Notes: generated by a model from the sequence alone, not told the origin. DNA of 64,000 nt from Gloeothece verrucosa PCC 7822 (GCF_000147335.1 NC_014501.1:1937501-2001500); one strand, 5' to 3'; counted from the stretch's first letter, positions 45,957 through 56,478 are shown. Numbers and translations are program-made.

Positions 45957-47987
45957 TTAATCACTAAAACGAGCAGTCATACAATAAGGACAATCGAGCC
46001 ATTCAGGAACTAATTCAGCCTTACAAGTGCGGCAAGTGAGTCCGCTTTTCCGTTTAGCCTTCAGTTCAGCTTCTAAACCCGAATCGGTAAAAGTTACCCG
46101 TTCGACTTCTTCTAAAGTGGTGTAACCTTCTCGTACCAGATTCAAGCTATAAGCTAATAGAGTGGTCATTCCCTCTTCTACAGCCGCGTCTTTAATCCGA
46201 TCAGTGGTGGCTCCTTCATTAATTAATTTTTGTAGCCGCTCACTGTTCTGCATGACTTCATAAACCCCAACTCGTCCCTTGTAACCTTTCCCGCCACATT
46301 TAGCACAAACAGAGCCTTGCTGTTTAGCTTCAGCCAGTTCATCAGATGTTAAAGTATTGGCTTTGTAGAAGGTCACTTCGTCTTCATTAGAGGCCGATAA
46401 ACCAAAGCGAGCCAATTCCGCTTTGCTCGGGTTGTAGGCTACACGGCACTCTGAGCAGACTCGCCGCATTAAGCGTTGAGCCAAAACCCCAAGTAACGCC
46501 CCAGAAACCATAAAAGGTTCGATTCCCATTTCATCAAGACGGGCGATCGCGCCAGCCGCATCATTGGTATGAAGCGTCGTTAAAACCAGGTGACCGGTTA
46601 AAGCCGCTTCAATTGCCGTTTTAGCCGTTTCTTTGTCGCGAGTTTCTCCCACAAGGATCACATCAGGGTCTTGACGCATAAAAGCCCGCAGAATCGAAGA
46701 AAAATCCATCCCTTTTTCGCGAATAACCTGAACTTGGGTGATGCCGGGTAAAGAATACTCAATCGGGTCTTCTGCGGTGCTGATATTAACCCCAGGGTGA
46801 TTGCGTTCAGCTAAAACCGAATACAAACTGGTCGACTTACCCGAACCAGTGGGCCCCGTTACCAAAAGTAAACCAAAAGGACGACTAGCAAGCTCTCTGA
46901 CAATTTGTAAAGTTCTTTGGTCAGTAATGAGCTTATCTAACCCTAACTGCGTGGCTGAGTTATCTAAAATCCGTAAACAGACTTTCTCCCCATAGCGACT
47001 CGGTAAAGTATTAACCCGAAAATCCACTTTACGACCTTGGAACATACGGCGAATCTTACCATCTTGAGGCAGTCGTCTTTCAGCAATATCTAAATCGGCC
47101 ATGATTTTAAAACGAGCAATCACGGCGGGCGTAATTTGTCGCGGCAGGGGGTCAAACGCTTGATGAAGTACCCCGTCCTTACGAAAACGAACCCGTAAAT
47201 GTTCTTCTTGAGGTTCAACGTGAATGTCGGAAGTGCCTTCTTGGAGAGCTTTAGCAAGAATTTTATTGACTAAATTAATCACAGGAGCTTTACCCGCATC
47301 ATCGGCTCCTAGATCATCGGTGGCATCTTCGCCAACATCTTGAACAGCACCCAGATCAATACTGTCAACAATATCAGTTAAATTTCCTAATTTTTCAAGC
47401 TCTTTCTCTTTAGCTAAACGTTGTTTCTCTTCTTCAAGTACAGACTGAGCATCATGGAATTTTTCCAGCAATTGCTCATAATCTTGTTGGGTAATGACCT
47501 GACGGTGTAAAGTTAAATTGCGAGGACGTAAAATGCGATTAACATCATCAATGGCATCCAAATTATCTGGATCGACCATAGCCACTAAGATGCCAACAGG
47601 TTCAGTTTCAATTTTTTTTAAAGGAATTATCTTATAGCGCCGACAAACATCAATGGGGATTAAAGTATCTACCAGTCTTGCCATTTCGGCTTCATCGAAC
47701 TGGCTAATTTCTGGATCAATACAGTCAACGCCGTAGACCACCTTAAGCTCAAACAGTTGATGTTTTTTGTAAGAACGCTGCAAGTCAGGAGGCATCTGTC
47801 GTCCTGTAAGCGCTTGTAGAACCTCAACGAGGGTGCGGCCTGACTTACGGGTTTCAATCAACGCTTGCTGCATTTGGTCTGGGCCAACATAGCCAGCTTG
47901 AACCAGCTTGTTCCCGATGGGGGTCAACTGAGAAACCCCACTTTTGATTAGCGCTCGGCTTTTCTTGGAGGATGTAGAATAAGTCAT
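45957..47987 (-). CDS. pilB: Type IV pilus assembly ATPase
   Basis: A 676-residue PilB/GspE motor. N-terminal MshEN-like domain (about 20-160), a GspE_N2 region, then the ATPase (about 220-590) with Walker A GPTGSGKSTS, EDPIEY, DPDVILVGETRD and TGHLVLTTLHTNDA. A tetracysteine zinc site (CSECRVAY ... CAKCGGKG) lies near residue 510-560. A further C-terminal zinc-ribbon pair (CRTCKAEL ... CPYC, residues 650-670) is a cyanobacterial-style addition. It heads the pilB-pilT-pilC operon. Confidence 0.95.
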   Translation of the reverse strand: MTYSTSSKKSRALIKSGVSQLTPIGNKLVQAGYVGPDQMQQALIETRKSGRTLVEVLQALTGRQMPPDLQRSYKKHQLFELKVVYGVDCIDPEISQFDEAEMARLVDTLIPIDVCRRYKIIPLKKIETEPVGILVAMVDPDNLDAIDDVNRILRPRNLTLHRQVITQQDYEQLLEKFHDAQSVLEEEKQRLAKEKELEKLGNLTDIVDSIDLGAVQDVGEDATDDLGADDAGKAPVINLVNKILAKALQEGTSDIHVEPQEEHLRVRFRKDGVLHQAFDPLPRQITPAVIARFKIMADLDIAERRLPQDGKIRRMFQGRKVDFRVNTLPSRYGEKVCLRILDNSATQLGLDKLITDQRTLQIVRELASRPFGLLLVTGPTGSGKSTSLYSVLAERNHPGVNISTAEDPIEYSLPGITQVQVIREKGMDFSSILRAFMRQDPDVILVGETRDKETAKTAIEAALTGHLVLTTLHTNDAAGAIARLDEMGIEPFMVSGALLGVLAQRLMRRVCSECRVAYNPSKAELARFGLSASNEDEVTFYKANTLTSDELAEAKQQGSVCAKCGGKGYKGRVGVYEVMQNSERLQKLINEGATTDRIKDAAVEEGMTTLLAYSLNLVREGYTTLEEVERVTFTDSGLEAELKAKRKSGLTCRTCKAELVPEWLDCPYCMTARFSD

Positions 47988-48227
47988 AAAACCATGATGT
48001 TGTCTCCACTACTACCAAGTGTTCCCCTTTTGGAAAAAAAAATTAATATAGAAGCCCAAAAATTTTCCTGCTTGGGAGTTGTGGCGAGCTTTCTGAGGTG
48101 CTTTATCGGTTTTCCCAGAAAATGTTACAGTGGGTAACAGAGGATTAGCTCAAAATCAAAAGCTATAACTTAACTTAAAATCCAAGAGTTAAAGAGCAAC
48201 ATCTCTTGTCCATAGATTTAGAGTCCT

Positions 48228-49091
48228 ATGAGTGAAGATAACAAACAGCTAGAAGAACACTTAGATAATCAGGTACAAAATTCACAAAAACCTGAATCTC
48301 TAATAGAAGAAAATGCCAATCACCGAAACAGCTACTCGAATCAGCCGTTTAATGATTCAGTCTCGTCAACGACAAAAGAAACCGCAACGACAGCCGAGCA
48401 AATCCCTGGTGATTCTCAACTGAACGAGACTTCATTACAGATTGGAGAAATTGTAGCTGCCCTAGCCACGCTTTTACAAGGAAATCAACGTGGCAGTGAA
48501 CTCTTAAGTCAGTTACAGCAAATAATCGGCTCTTTAGTAGAGCATCATCAAATGCTTCTTCAAGCTAATGAAAGTTTTTCTGAACAACTAGAAGAGCAAA
48601 ACCAACAATTAGAAACCACAAAAAGACGATATGTAGGTTTAGCGGCTGAGTTTGATAATTTCCGCAAACGAACCCAAAGAGAAAAAGAAGACCTGGAAAA
48701 ACAGGTTAAGCGAAAAACCTTAAATGAATTATTAGAAGTGGTGGATAACTTTGAGCGAGCCAGAGTCCAAATTAAACCCACCAATGATGGGGAAATGGAA
48801 ATTCACAAAAGTTATCAAGGAGTTTATAATAATTTAGTCAAAGGACTCAAACGTTTGGGAGTCTCAGCCATGCGCCCAGAAGGAGAACCTTTCGACCCAA
48901 TGTATCATGAGGCAATCTACAGAGAGCCGACCAATGAATATCCTGAAGGAACTGTAATCGAGCAACTGGTTAGAGGATATTTACTTGATGATCAAATTTT
49001 GCGGCATGCTATGGTCAAAGTAGCCGCCCCCCCTGAGCCTGAAAGCGATCAAAGTGAACCCACACCAGAGGCAATCTCAGATGCTCAATAG
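48228..49091 (+). CDS. grpE: GrpE nucleotide exchange factor
   Basis: Co-chaperone that releases ADP from DnaK. The 287-residue protein is longer than E. coli GrpE because of a ~110-residue polar N-terminal extension rich in Asn, Gln, Ser and Thr. The long dimerisation helix (about 105-165, [39 protein letters not shown]) and the C-terminal beta domain ([36 protein letters not shown]) are normal. It is divergent from pilB and 482 bases before dnaK on the same strand. Confidence 0.95.
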   Translation: MSEDNKQLEEHLDNQVQNSQKPESLIEENANHRNSYSNQPFNDSVSSTTKETATTAEQIPGDSQLNETSLQIGEIVAALATLLQGNQRGSELLSQLQQIIGSLVEHHQMLLQANESFSEQLEEQNQQLETTKRRYVGLAAEFDNFRKRTQREKEDLEKQVKRKTLNELLEVVDNFERARVQIKPTNDGEMEIHKSYQGVYNNLVKGLKRLGVSAMRPEGEPFDPMYHEAIYREPTNEYPEGTVIEQLVRGYLLDDQILRHAMVKVAAPPEPESDQSEPTPEAISDAQ

Positions 49092-49573
49092 TCTAATACT
49101 TAAGAATTGTTATTTAGAGGATTATGTTTTTGCGAGACATTAGGGATGACCTTCTGTCAAAATCTGCTATAGACTAGATAGTAGATTCCTCGTTGTTCTC
49201 CTAACCTAAACCCACCTATAACAGTTAAACCCCTGCTGTAAACAAGTTAAAAAAGCAGCTAATTGTTTTAAATTAGTCTATCTTGTGGAATTGAACCATC
49301 AGTAGGCTGGCATTGGCTAAATTCAGTAGGGAAAGAGGAATTAAATCTTAGGTGTGATGCGAATAAGGGTTAATTACACCTAAGAAGTTTAGTCAAAGGT
49401 AGGATCAGTCGGGAAAATTCGTGTTTGTTCTTAAGTAATAATCGAGTATTTAAAGACCCGATAAAGTTGAGTCAACCAACGAATAGTCTTTACCCAAGAC
49501 CAAAAAGCCTAGATTGCTCCTAACTGCTTATCACAGTTTCAGTCTCACATAACACAAGTGTTGCCGAAGCGCT
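49092..49573. other. Intergenic region between grpE and dnaK
   Basis: 482 bases with no credible gene. No CIRCE element (TTAGCACTC-N9-GAGTGCTAA) is seen, so regulation by HrcA at this site is not supported. The size suggests dnaK has its own promoter. Confidence 0.5.
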
Positions 49574-51751
49574 ATGGGAAAAGTCATTGGGATAGACCTA
49601 GGGACGACCAATAGTTGCGTCGCTGTTCTCGAAGGGGGTCAGCCGATTATTGTCCCTAATTCAGAAGGGGGACGCACAACCCCGAGTATTGTTGGATTTA
49701 CTAAAGGTTCGCAGCGCCTAGTAGGTCAGTTAGCTAAACGTCAGGCGGTTACCAACGCAGAAAATACAGTTTACAGTATTAAGCGATTTATTGGACGTCG
49801 TTGGGATGAGACTGAAATTGAGCGCTCTCGAGTCTCTTACAACTGTGCTAAAGGCCGAGATGATACGGTCAATGTTCGCATTCGAGATAAAGATTACACC
49901 TCTCAAGAAATTTCGGCAATGATTTTGCAAAAGCTTAAAGCCGATGCCGAAGCCTATTTGGGAGAACCGGTTAGCGAAGCCGTAATTACAACTCCCGCCT
50001 ATTTTACGGACGCTCAACGACAAGCCACAAAAGATGCAGGCACCATCGCCGGGTTAGAAGTGTTACGAATTATTAATGAACCGACGGCGGCGGCTTTGGC
50101 CTACGGACTTGATAAACAAAATGAAGAGCAAAATATTTTAGTCTTTGACTTAGGAGGAGGAACCTTTGACGTTTCTATTCTCCAGTTGGGAAATGGCGTA
50201 TTTGAAGTTAAAGCCACTGCCGGAAATAATCACTTAGGAGGCGATGATTTTGATAATCTGATCGTCCGTTGGATGATAGATAATTTTAAAACCACTGAAG
50301 GAATTAATTTGGGAACCGATAAAATGGCCGTTCAACGGCTGCGAGAAGCGGCAGAAAAGGCCAAGATAGAACTCTCGAGTATGCTATCCACCTCGATTAA
50401 CTTACCCTTCATTACAGCCGATGAAACCGGACCTAAACATTTAGAAACCGAATTGTCTAGAGCCAAATTTGAAGAATTAAGTCGTGGTCTTGTAGAATCT
50501 ACCCTAGAACCCGTACGCCAAGCACTCAAAGATTGTGGCCTCAGTCCCAGTGAAATTAATCGAGTAATTTTAGTAGGAGGCTCTACTCGCATTCCTGCGG
50601 TTCAAAAAACCATTCAACAAGTATTTTCCAGTAGTCAACTTGATCGCTCCATTAACCCTGATGAAGCTGTCGCTTTAGGAGCCGCTATTCAAGGAGGAGT
50701 CTTAGGGGGTGAAGTAGAAGATGTTTTGCTACTCGATGTCACCCCTTTGTCCTTGGGAATTGAAACATTAGGAGAGGTGTTTACCCGCATCATAGAACGC
50801 AATACCACTATCCCCACCAGTAAATCAGAAGTTTTCTCCACCGCCACAGACGGACAAACCTCAGTAGAAATTCATATTCTACAAGGGGAACGGGCTATGG
50901 CTAAAGATAATAAAACTCTAGGCAAATTCTTATTGGCGGGCATTCCGGCCGCGCCTCGGGGTGTGCCTCAAATTGAAGTGACTTTTGAAATTGATGTCAA
51001 TGGTATTCTCAAGGTCGGTGCTTGCGATCAAGGAACAGGCCGAGAACAAAGTATTTTAATTAGCCATACAGGAGGCTTAAAACCGAGTGAAATTGAAAAA
51101 ATGAGAGAAGAAGCCGAAAAATATCGGCAATATGATGAAAAACGAAAACAATTTGTTGAAATCAGAAATCAGGCTGACAGCTTAATCCACGACTACGAAA
51201 ATATTATTAAAGAGCATAGCCGCTTAGTGCCTGAACCTCTCAAGCAGAAAAGTCAGAAGAAGCAGGAAACGCTCGCTATAGCTTTGCGGGATAACTCCAT
51301 TAGTATAGACCAACTCAGTAGAATTTTAGAAGAATTTCGCCAAAGCGTTCTGGAAATGGGCACCATCATCCACCAAGGAGCCGGAACAGCCAGAGGGACA
51401 ATGTCATCTTTTGATAATATTTCAGAAGATTTTGACCTGATCAGCGAAACAGACTTTAAAACACAGACTCAACCACCAGTAACCAACTATACCTTTACTG
51501 ACACCATTGACAATAGTAAGTCAACTTCATCGTATACTTCATCCTCAAAAACTTTTACTCAGACGGGGGTAGGAAACACCTCATTCCCAACCGACGTAAC
51601 CCAACGCTATACACAAACCGAGCTAACAAACTCATTCAACGATAAAACCAAGCCTTACACTGAAACAGATTTTCCTCAAAGCGATGATGATTTTGATTAT
51701 GATCAAAACGAAACTTTCCCAGGAGATTATGAAGTGATAGAAGAGGGCTAA
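49574..51751 (+). CDS. dnaK: Hsp70 chaperone, DnaK1 type
   Basis: A 725-residue Hsp70. The ATPase domain (about 1-385) starts [20 protein letters not shown] and has [13 protein letters not shown] and [10 protein letters not shown] motifs; the substrate-binding domain is about 390-600. The segment [18 protein letters not shown] and the [18 protein letters not shown] insert match cyanobacterial DnaK1 rather than DnaK2. The last ~110 residues are a Ser/Thr-rich then acidic tail (about 630-725), ending GDYEVIEEG instead of the EEVD/acidic end of DnaK2. The grpE gene lies upstream; no dnaJ is present. Confidence 0.93.
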   Translation: MGKVIGIDLGTTNSCVAVLEGGQPIIVPNSEGGRTTPSIVGFTKGSQRLVGQLAKRQAVTNAENTVYSIKRFIGRRWDETEIERSRVSYNCAKGRDDTVNVRIRDKDYTSQEISAMILQKLKADAEAYLGEPVSEAVITTPAYFTDAQRQATKDAGTIAGLEVLRIINEPTAAALAYGLDKQNEEQNILVFDLGGGTFDVSILQLGNGVFEVKATAGNNHLGGDDFDNLIVRWMIDNFKTTEGINLGTDKMAVQRLREAAEKAKIELSSMLSTSINLPFITADETGPKHLETELSRAKFEELSRGLVESTLEPVRQALKDCGLSPSEINRVILVGGSTRIPAVQKTIQQVFSSSQLDRSINPDEAVALGAAIQGGVLGGEVEDVLLLDVTPLSLGIETLGEVFTRIIERNTTIPTSKSEVFSTATDGQTSVEIHILQGERAMAKDNKTLGKFLLAGIPAAPRGVPQIEVTFEIDVNGILKVGACDQGTGREQSILISHTGGLKPSEIEKMREEAEKYRQYDEKRKQFVEIRNQADSLIHDYENIIKEHSRLVPEPLKQKSQKKQETLAIALRDNSISIDQLSRILEEFRQSVLEMGTIIHQGAGTARGTMSSFDNISEDFDLISETDFKTQTQPPVTNYTFTDTIDNSKSTSSYTSSSKTFTQTGVGNTSFPTDVTQRYTQTELTNSFNDKTKPYTETDFPQSDDDFDYDQNETFPGDYEVIEEG

Positions 51752-51888
51752 CAACAGCTAATATCGGCACTGGGTAGCTTAGATTCTTTTTCCAGTAAGA
51801 TTACCCATATTTAAAACTTCCGTTTAAAATTAGCTACAAGAAATAGTGAAACAGTCTCAAGAGAGAAATAAACGGGAGGAAAATAGAC

Positions 51889-52326
51889 ATGAACGCATCA
51901 GAACAAGCAAAAGGTCTAGATGTAGCCACAAAAATCGCTGCGATCGTTAACCTCTTTAAATCTCAATTTCCTGATGCTAAAGCCGATCTCAAGCCTTGGC
52001 GTAATGATCCTGATACCCAAGACTTAGTAGATCCTCAATCAATTGATATTGGTTTTCACTTACCCGGCTGGAGCAGACGAGTTCAAAGTCGTAGCATTCT
52101 GGTTCAAATTCGCTTTCATCTTGATCCGGTGGAGCAGACGAAACGTTTAATTGGCATAGAAACAGTAGGATTTAACCATCAGGGAGAAGCTTGGCGGCTC
52201 TCAACTATCGAAAATTGGCAATTGGTTGGGAGATATCAGCCAGTGACTGAGGTAGAAGAAAAACTCAAATATTTTTGTCGTCAGGTTTTTGAAGTATTTA
52301 ACTCGACTCAGGGAAAATCCTATTAA
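51889..52326 (+). CDS. Conserved cyanobacterial protein of unknown function
   Basis: A 145-residue soluble protein, not recognised as a named family. It begins with a helix (GLDVATKIAAIVNLFKSQFP) and continues with DPQSIDIGFHLPGWSRRVQS, then beta strands (SILVQIRFHL) and a C-terminal helix (KLKYFCRQVFEVFN). GGGAGGAA lies 14-7 bases before the ATG. It sits 137 bases after dnaK on the same strand, so it could be a chaperone-linked gene, but this is position only. Confidence 0.65.
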   Translation: MNASEQAKGLDVATKIAAIVNLFKSQFPDAKADLKPWRNDPDTQDLVDPQSIDIGFHLPGWSRRVQSRSILVQIRFHLDPVEQTKRLIGIETVGFNHQGEAWRLSTIENWQLVGRYQPVTEVEEKLKYFCRQVFEVFNSTQGKSY

Positions 52327-52453
52327 TGTCCCAGAGGAGGTTACTCGTTGGATGGATAGAAAAAGCATGGGAAAAATTATCGCTTTTTTATCTAATCAAA
52401 GTGAAAATTTAAAATGAGGACAGCCTCTTGCCAGCTTGGTTGGTTAAAACAAT

Positions 52454-52636
52454 CTATCGATTCGCTTTTGGTGGCTCACAGGGGTCTTTTTCATCTCCTT
52501 TACAGCCATCACCACCATTGACTATAGTTAGTTTTTGAACCTGATTATGGTCAACATTGGTAGCGGTAGCCCATGAGCTTACACTGGAGATTAACACAAA
52601 AGCTAAAGTCATTGTGATTGTCATGGTTCTTTTCAT
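52454..52636 (-). CDS. Small secreted peptide with two cysteines
   Basis: A 60-residue protein starting at the ATG at 52636, with AAGGAG seven bases upstream; an upstream GTG giving six more residues overlaps that site and is unlikely. Residues 1-25 form a signal peptide (MKRTMTITMTLAFVLISSVS, cleavage after ATA). The short mature part of about 35 residues is polar and contains GDGCKGDEKDPCEPP, with two Cys that may pair. It resembles small exported peptides rather than an enzyme. No family recognised. The good ribosome-binding site and signal peptide argue it is real. Confidence 0.6.
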   Translation of the reverse strand: MKRTMTITMTLAFVLISSVSSWATATNVDHNQVQKLTIVNGGDGCKGDEKDPCEPPKANR

Positions 52637-52785
52637 AATCGATCTCCTTTGCACACGGTTCTACTTACCCATAACGGGCTATTTTTAGGGTAATCTCTTT
52701 AGCTTGTTCATGTCAGTCCCCCGACTGATTGAGTCAAAGTAGAAAATAATGGAAATAAGTAGAATAGAACTGACGCACTCACCTA

Positions 52786-54180
52786 TTGAAGTCTCCTAGG
52801 CAAAAACAGATGAAACCAAAAGGTTGGGATGAATTCCTCAAACAAATTGCCCATGACTACGACCTTCATGGAAAACTCAAAGAAATTTTTTTAGTGCGCT
52901 TTGCTTATGAAAACTGGCGTAAGCCGGATAAAGAAGTCTGGGAATTAGCTGAAGCCGCCAGTCATGAAACGTACAAAAAACAAATGACGGAAGTTTATAG
53001 CTACTTTGCCAGCGATAAACCGAATGGTTGTCTTGAAATTCGACCCGGCAGTAAAGGCCCGGGTAAATTTCAAATTCTACGAGAATGGCTTAAAGAACTT
53101 AAATATCCTGAGTGGAAATCGGCTGGGGCTATCCCCCAAAATAACGCGCTGACAACTTTTGAAGTGCGAGTACCTCCCCCTTCCGATGGTGCGGTGTATA
53201 TTCCTCGTCCTCCCATTGAATCCGACTGTTCTCAAGAAATTTTAAAGCCGGGTGCTTTGATTCGCATTAAAGCGCCTGAAAAAATGGGAAAAACTTCTCT
53301 GGTTAAACTGATTCTGTCTCATGCTGATGCTTGTGGTTGTCGGAGTGTGTATTTAAATCTACGAGAAGCCGAAGGGGCAATGCTGACCACTTTAGATAAG
53401 TTTTTGAGGTGGTTTTGTGCCAACATTAGCCGAGAATTAGGACTTAAACCCATGTTAGATGATTATTGGGATGAAGAGCTTTTTGGCAGTTTGGTCAGTT
53501 GTAAAACCTATTTTCAAGGATATCTTTTAGAACAGTTAGATAGTCCTTTAGTATTAGGGCTAGATAATTTAGATCGGGTATTTGAATATCCTGAAATTGC
53601 TAAAGACTTTTTACCTATGTTGCGCTATTGGCATGAAGAAGCTAACAATTTAGAAATTTGGCAGAATTTACGTCTAGTTATTGCTAATTCTACTGAAATT
53701 TACATACAATTAGATGCTAATCAATCTCCATTTAATGTAGGTAAACAGGTTAAATTACCAGGATTTAATACAGAACAGGTAGAAACTTTAGCACACTCTT
53801 ATGGATTGGATGGCAATCATGATCCCCAGATGCAAGAGTTTTTGGAAAATTTAAATCTTATGGTTGGAGGACATCCTTATCTGCTTAAGTTAGCTTTTGA
53901 AGCTCTTGCTAGTACCAGTATTACCCAAGAAAAGTTATTGCAAGAAGCTCCTACCCAAGGAGGAATTTATGGCTCTCATTTGCGTCGTCATTGGGATAAT
54001 TTACAAAAACAACCCGAGTTAGCCGCCGCCATGAAAACAGTGGTAAATTCTGATGAAGGGGTACAATTAGAACCCACTTTAGCCTATAAATTAGAGAGTA
54101 TGGGGCTAGTAACCTTAGAAGGCGATCATGTAAAATCGAGTTGTGAATTATATCAACGGTATTTTAGTGATAATTTGTAA
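52786..54180 (+). CDS. AAA_35-type ATPase (STAND-like) protein
   Basis: A 464-residue protein (456 if the ATG at 52810 is used rather than the TTG at 52786). An N-terminal helical domain (about 15-110, EFLKQIAHDYDLHGKLKEIF) precedes an AAA_35 ATPase domain (about 130-400). This has YIPRPPIESDC, Walker A APEKMGKTSL, LDKFLRWFCANIS and Walker B PLVLGLDNLD. It then has GGHPYLLKLAFE as sensor-like region and a C-terminal winged helix (LRRHWDNLQ, LESMGLVTLEGDHV). AAA_35 proteins are abundant in cyanobacteria, usually as signalling or NTPase modules; here there is no C-terminal effector. No partner gene is evident. Confidence 0.75.
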   Translation: MKSPRQKQMKPKGWDEFLKQIAHDYDLHGKLKEIFLVRFAYENWRKPDKEVWELAEAASHETYKKQMTEVYSYFASDKPNGCLEIRPGSKGPGKFQILREWLKELKYPEWKSAGAIPQNNALTTFEVRVPPPSDGAVYIPRPPIESDCSQEILKPGALIRIKAPEKMGKTSLVKLILSHADACGCRSVYLNLREAEGAMLTTLDKFLRWFCANISRELGLKPMLDDYWDEELFGSLVSCKTYFQGYLLEQLDSPLVLGLDNLDRVFEYPEIAKDFLPMLRYWHEEANNLEIWQNLRLVIANSTEIYIQLDANQSPFNVGKQVKLPGFNTEQVETLAHSYGLDGNHDPQMQEFLENLNLMVGGHPYLLKLAFEALASTSITQEKLLQEAPTQGGIYGSHLRRHWDNLQKQPELAAAMKTVVNSDEGVQLEPTLAYKLESMGLVTLEGDHVKSSCELYQRYFSDNL

Positions 54181-54262
54181 TTAGATTATGGCTCATACCC
54201 AGCCCTAACCGACTGGTGCTAATTTAACTTGCTCGAATTTAATCAGTAATTTCTCTGTAGCG

Positions 54263-55378
54263 ATGACACTCACCAACAAGCTATCATTAAAACAACTATA
54301 TAAACAGGCGTATTTTTCTCCTGTGAAAAACTTTAGTAAAGATCCCTGGTTAGCAGTTAACCTTTCCATGTTTTTTCCCGGTATGGGGCAGCTATACGCG
54401 GGAAAACTGAGCCGAGGATTTTTGTTAATAGTCTTGCAAATATTTGTAATATTTTATGCCTTAGAGTCGATTTTTAGTCCTCAAGGCAAAATTATGACAG
54501 GCTTGATCTGTCTTTTCTTGAGTGTAGTCATTTATGGTGCTAGTATTCTTGATGCGCTTCTCTGTGTTTACTATCAGCAAGAAGACACCACTGGCGAAAG
54601 AATTCCTCGCAAGAATAAAAACCCTTGGTTTGCTGTTTTTGCTTCTCGGATTTTACCTGGCTTGGGGCAATTATATAATCAAAACGTATTATGGGGAATG
54701 GTTTTTTTATCGGCTTTCCTCATTTGTTGGAAGTTAGAAGGGTTGTTTCCGAGTCTGTTGTCTATTCCTCCCACTCTAGCCGCTATCGCCACCTATCACG
54801 CCTACATCAGTTTTCCTTACCCTAATCAACGCTTTCATCTTTCTCAAAGATCTTTACTCGCTATAATAGTAGGCTTAATTTTTGCTTGGGGACTGATCAG
54901 TAGTTATATTCCTATATGGATTAATCAAAAGATAGAATTATTTATCATTCCTAGCGAGTCAATGCAGCCAACTTTACAGGTAGGTGATCGCGTTTTTGTT
55001 TCTAAATCGAAAACCTATCAGCCTCAACGCGGCGATGTTGTTGTTTTTAGACCTTCTGATGAAATTAAAGCCGTCGATCCCAAAGCTGAATTTTATATTA
55101 AACGATTAATTGGTAAACCTGGAGACAAAGTTCTGATTGATCATGGCATAGTTTCTATTAATGATCAACCCTTAAAAGAAAACTATATTGCCCAGCCGCC
55201 TAATTATCAATGGGGGCCTGCTATTATTCCTTCTGGACAATATTTTGTCTTAGGAGATAACCGCAACAACAGTTTTGATTCTCATGCTTGGGGATTTTTG
55301 CCTAAAGAGGATATCTTTGGTCAGGCTTACAAAATCTATTGGCCGATGAACAGGGTAAAATCATTAATTAGGGAGTAG
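54263..55378 (+). CDS. lepB: Signal peptidase I with duplicated N-terminal membrane domain
   Basis: A 371-residue fusion. Residues 28-105 and 120-180 are two copies of a membrane unit: DPWLAVNLSMFFPGMGQLYA and NPWFAVFASRILPGLGQLYN, each followed by a hydrophobic helix. Residues 200-371 are signal peptidase I (S26A): an anchor helix (LLAIIVGLIFAWGLISSYI), catalytic Ser233 in IPSESMQPT, catalytic Lys280 in YIKRLIGKPG, and the GDNRNNSFDSHAWG box. It removes signal peptides at the outer face of the membrane. The PGxGQ-type repeats resemble the small TM2/DUF5683-like domain. The added part may hold or sort substrates; this is inference. Confidence 0.88.
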   Translation: MTLTNKLSLKQLYKQAYFSPVKNFSKDPWLAVNLSMFFPGMGQLYAGKLSRGFLLIVLQIFVIFYALESIFSPQGKIMTGLICLFLSVVIYGASILDALLCVYYQQEDTTGERIPRKNKNPWFAVFASRILPGLGQLYNQNVLWGMVFLSAFLICWKLEGLFPSLLSIPPTLAAIATYHAYISFPYPNQRFHLSQRSLLAIIVGLIFAWGLISSYIPIWINQKIELFIIPSESMQPTLQVGDRVFVSKSKTYQPQRGDVVVFRPSDEIKAVDPKAEFYIKRLIGKPGDKVLIDHGIVSINDQPLKENYIAQPPNYQWGPAIIPSGQYFVLGDNRNNSFDSHAWGFLPKEDIFGQAYKIYWPMNRVKSLIRE

Positions 55379-55530
55379 TCATCAGTCATTAGTCATTAGT
55401 CCTTAGTTCAATAGTTAATCCCTAACTTTCTGCAATCAACAAGAAACAAGGGGTTAACAACAGCCTAAAATTAGCTAAATTTACCCATATCTCTCTAAAT
55501 AATAGGTAATAGATAATCGCTCAATTTAGA

Positions 55531-55638
55531 CTAATAACTAATAAGTAATGACTAATGACTAATAACTAATGACTAATGACTAATGACTAATGACTAATAA
55601 CTAATGACTAATGACTAATAACTAATGATTAATAACCC
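55531..55638 (+). repeat. About fifteen TGACTAA heptamers leading into the larB start
   Basis: A heptamer tract of TAATGAC/TAATAAC units ends right before the larB ATG (ATGACT, itself like the unit). A smaller block of the same family (TTAGTCA) is at 55376-55415, just after lepB. Every unit carries ATG and TAA, so the leader contains many start-stop micro-frames, and no Shine-Dalgarno is present. Confidence 0.9.
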
Positions 55639-56424
55639 ATGACTCAACCTGAAACTTTGCAAAACCTTCTTGAAGCCATTGCTAAGGGAGAAGTTAGTCC
55701 CGCAACAGCTTTAGAACAACTCAAACACCTCAGTTTTGAACCTCTGGAAGAATTTGCTAAAATAGACCATCATCGCCAATTAAGGACAGGTTTTCCGGAG
55801 GTGATCTGGGGTCCGGGCAAAACCCCTGAACAAATTGCCCAAATTATGAAGGCGATGCGCCAACATTATCCTGTCGTCATGGCGACTCGTATTGAATCTG
55901 AAGTTGCTGAAGATTTAGAAGAACTTGTTCCGGGTTTAATTTACTACCCGGTTGCCCGAATTTGTGCCCTCAAAACGGGAACACTGAAGATCAACGCCAC
56001 AGGCATTATTTCTATCCTAACGGCAGGAACAGCCGATATTCCCGTCGCCGAGGAAGCCGCCATAACGGGAGAACTGTGTGGGTTTGAGGTAAAACGTCTT
56101 TGGGATGTAGGAGTCGCCGGCATTCACCGCTTATTAAGTCATCGTCACTTGATTTCCCATGCAGATGTATTAATTGTGGTGGCCGGAATGGAGGGAGCAT
56201 TACCGAGTGTGGTGGCAGGAATGGCGGATTGTCCGGTGATTGCCGTACCCACTAGCATCGGTTATGGGGTGAGTTTTGGTGGAGTGGCTCCGCTATTGAC
56301 AATGCTTAATTCTTGTGCTACAGGAATCGGAGTGGTGAATATTGATAATGGTTTTGGTGCGGCTATTTTAGCCGGTCAAATTCTTCGCAGCGCTGAAAAA
56401 TTAGCGAAAAAAATAAATGGATAA
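55639..56424 (+). CDS. larB: Nickel-pincer cofactor biosynthesis protein LarB
   Basis: A 261-residue LarB, which carboxylates and hydrolyses nicotinic acid adenine dinucleotide in the first step of the nickel-pincer cofactor. N-terminal helical part (about 1-60, EAIAKGEVSPATALEQLKHL) and a C-terminal PurE-like AIR-carboxylase domain (about 120-255) with SILTAGTADIPVAEEAA, VGVAGIHRLLSH, AGMEGALPSVVAGM and PTSIGYGVSFGG. LarC and LarE are not adjacent. Many cyanobacteria carry lar genes without obvious lactate racemase; the target enzyme is not shown here. Confidence 0.93.
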   Translation: MTQPETLQNLLEAIAKGEVSPATALEQLKHLSFEPLEEFAKIDHHRQLRTGFPEVIWGPGKTPEQIAQIMKAMRQHYPVVMATRIESEVAEDLEELVPGLIYYPVARICALKTGTLKINATGIISILTAGTADIPVAEEAAITGELCGFEVKRLWDVGVAGIHRLLSHRHLISHADVLIVVAGMEGALPSVVAGMADCPVIAVPTSIGYGVSFGGVAPLLTMLNSCATGIGVVNIDNGFGAAILAGQILRSAEKLAKKING

Positions 56425-56462
56425 ACAAATCCTATAAGGGGGACACTTTAGAGGCAGCTTTG

Positions 56463-56478
56463 GCACTGCCCCTATAAT
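56463..56478 (+). repeat. 16-bp direct repeat, copy 1
   Basis: GCACTGCCCCTATAAT, also at 56982-56997. Each is preceded at a short distance by GCAGC. The pair brackets the small gene at 56495-56662. Confidence 0.7.

Noticed and set aside
49092-49573. CIRCE heat-shock operator before dnaK
   Set aside because: Looked for TTAGCACTC-N9-GAGTGCTAA and saw no match in the region.
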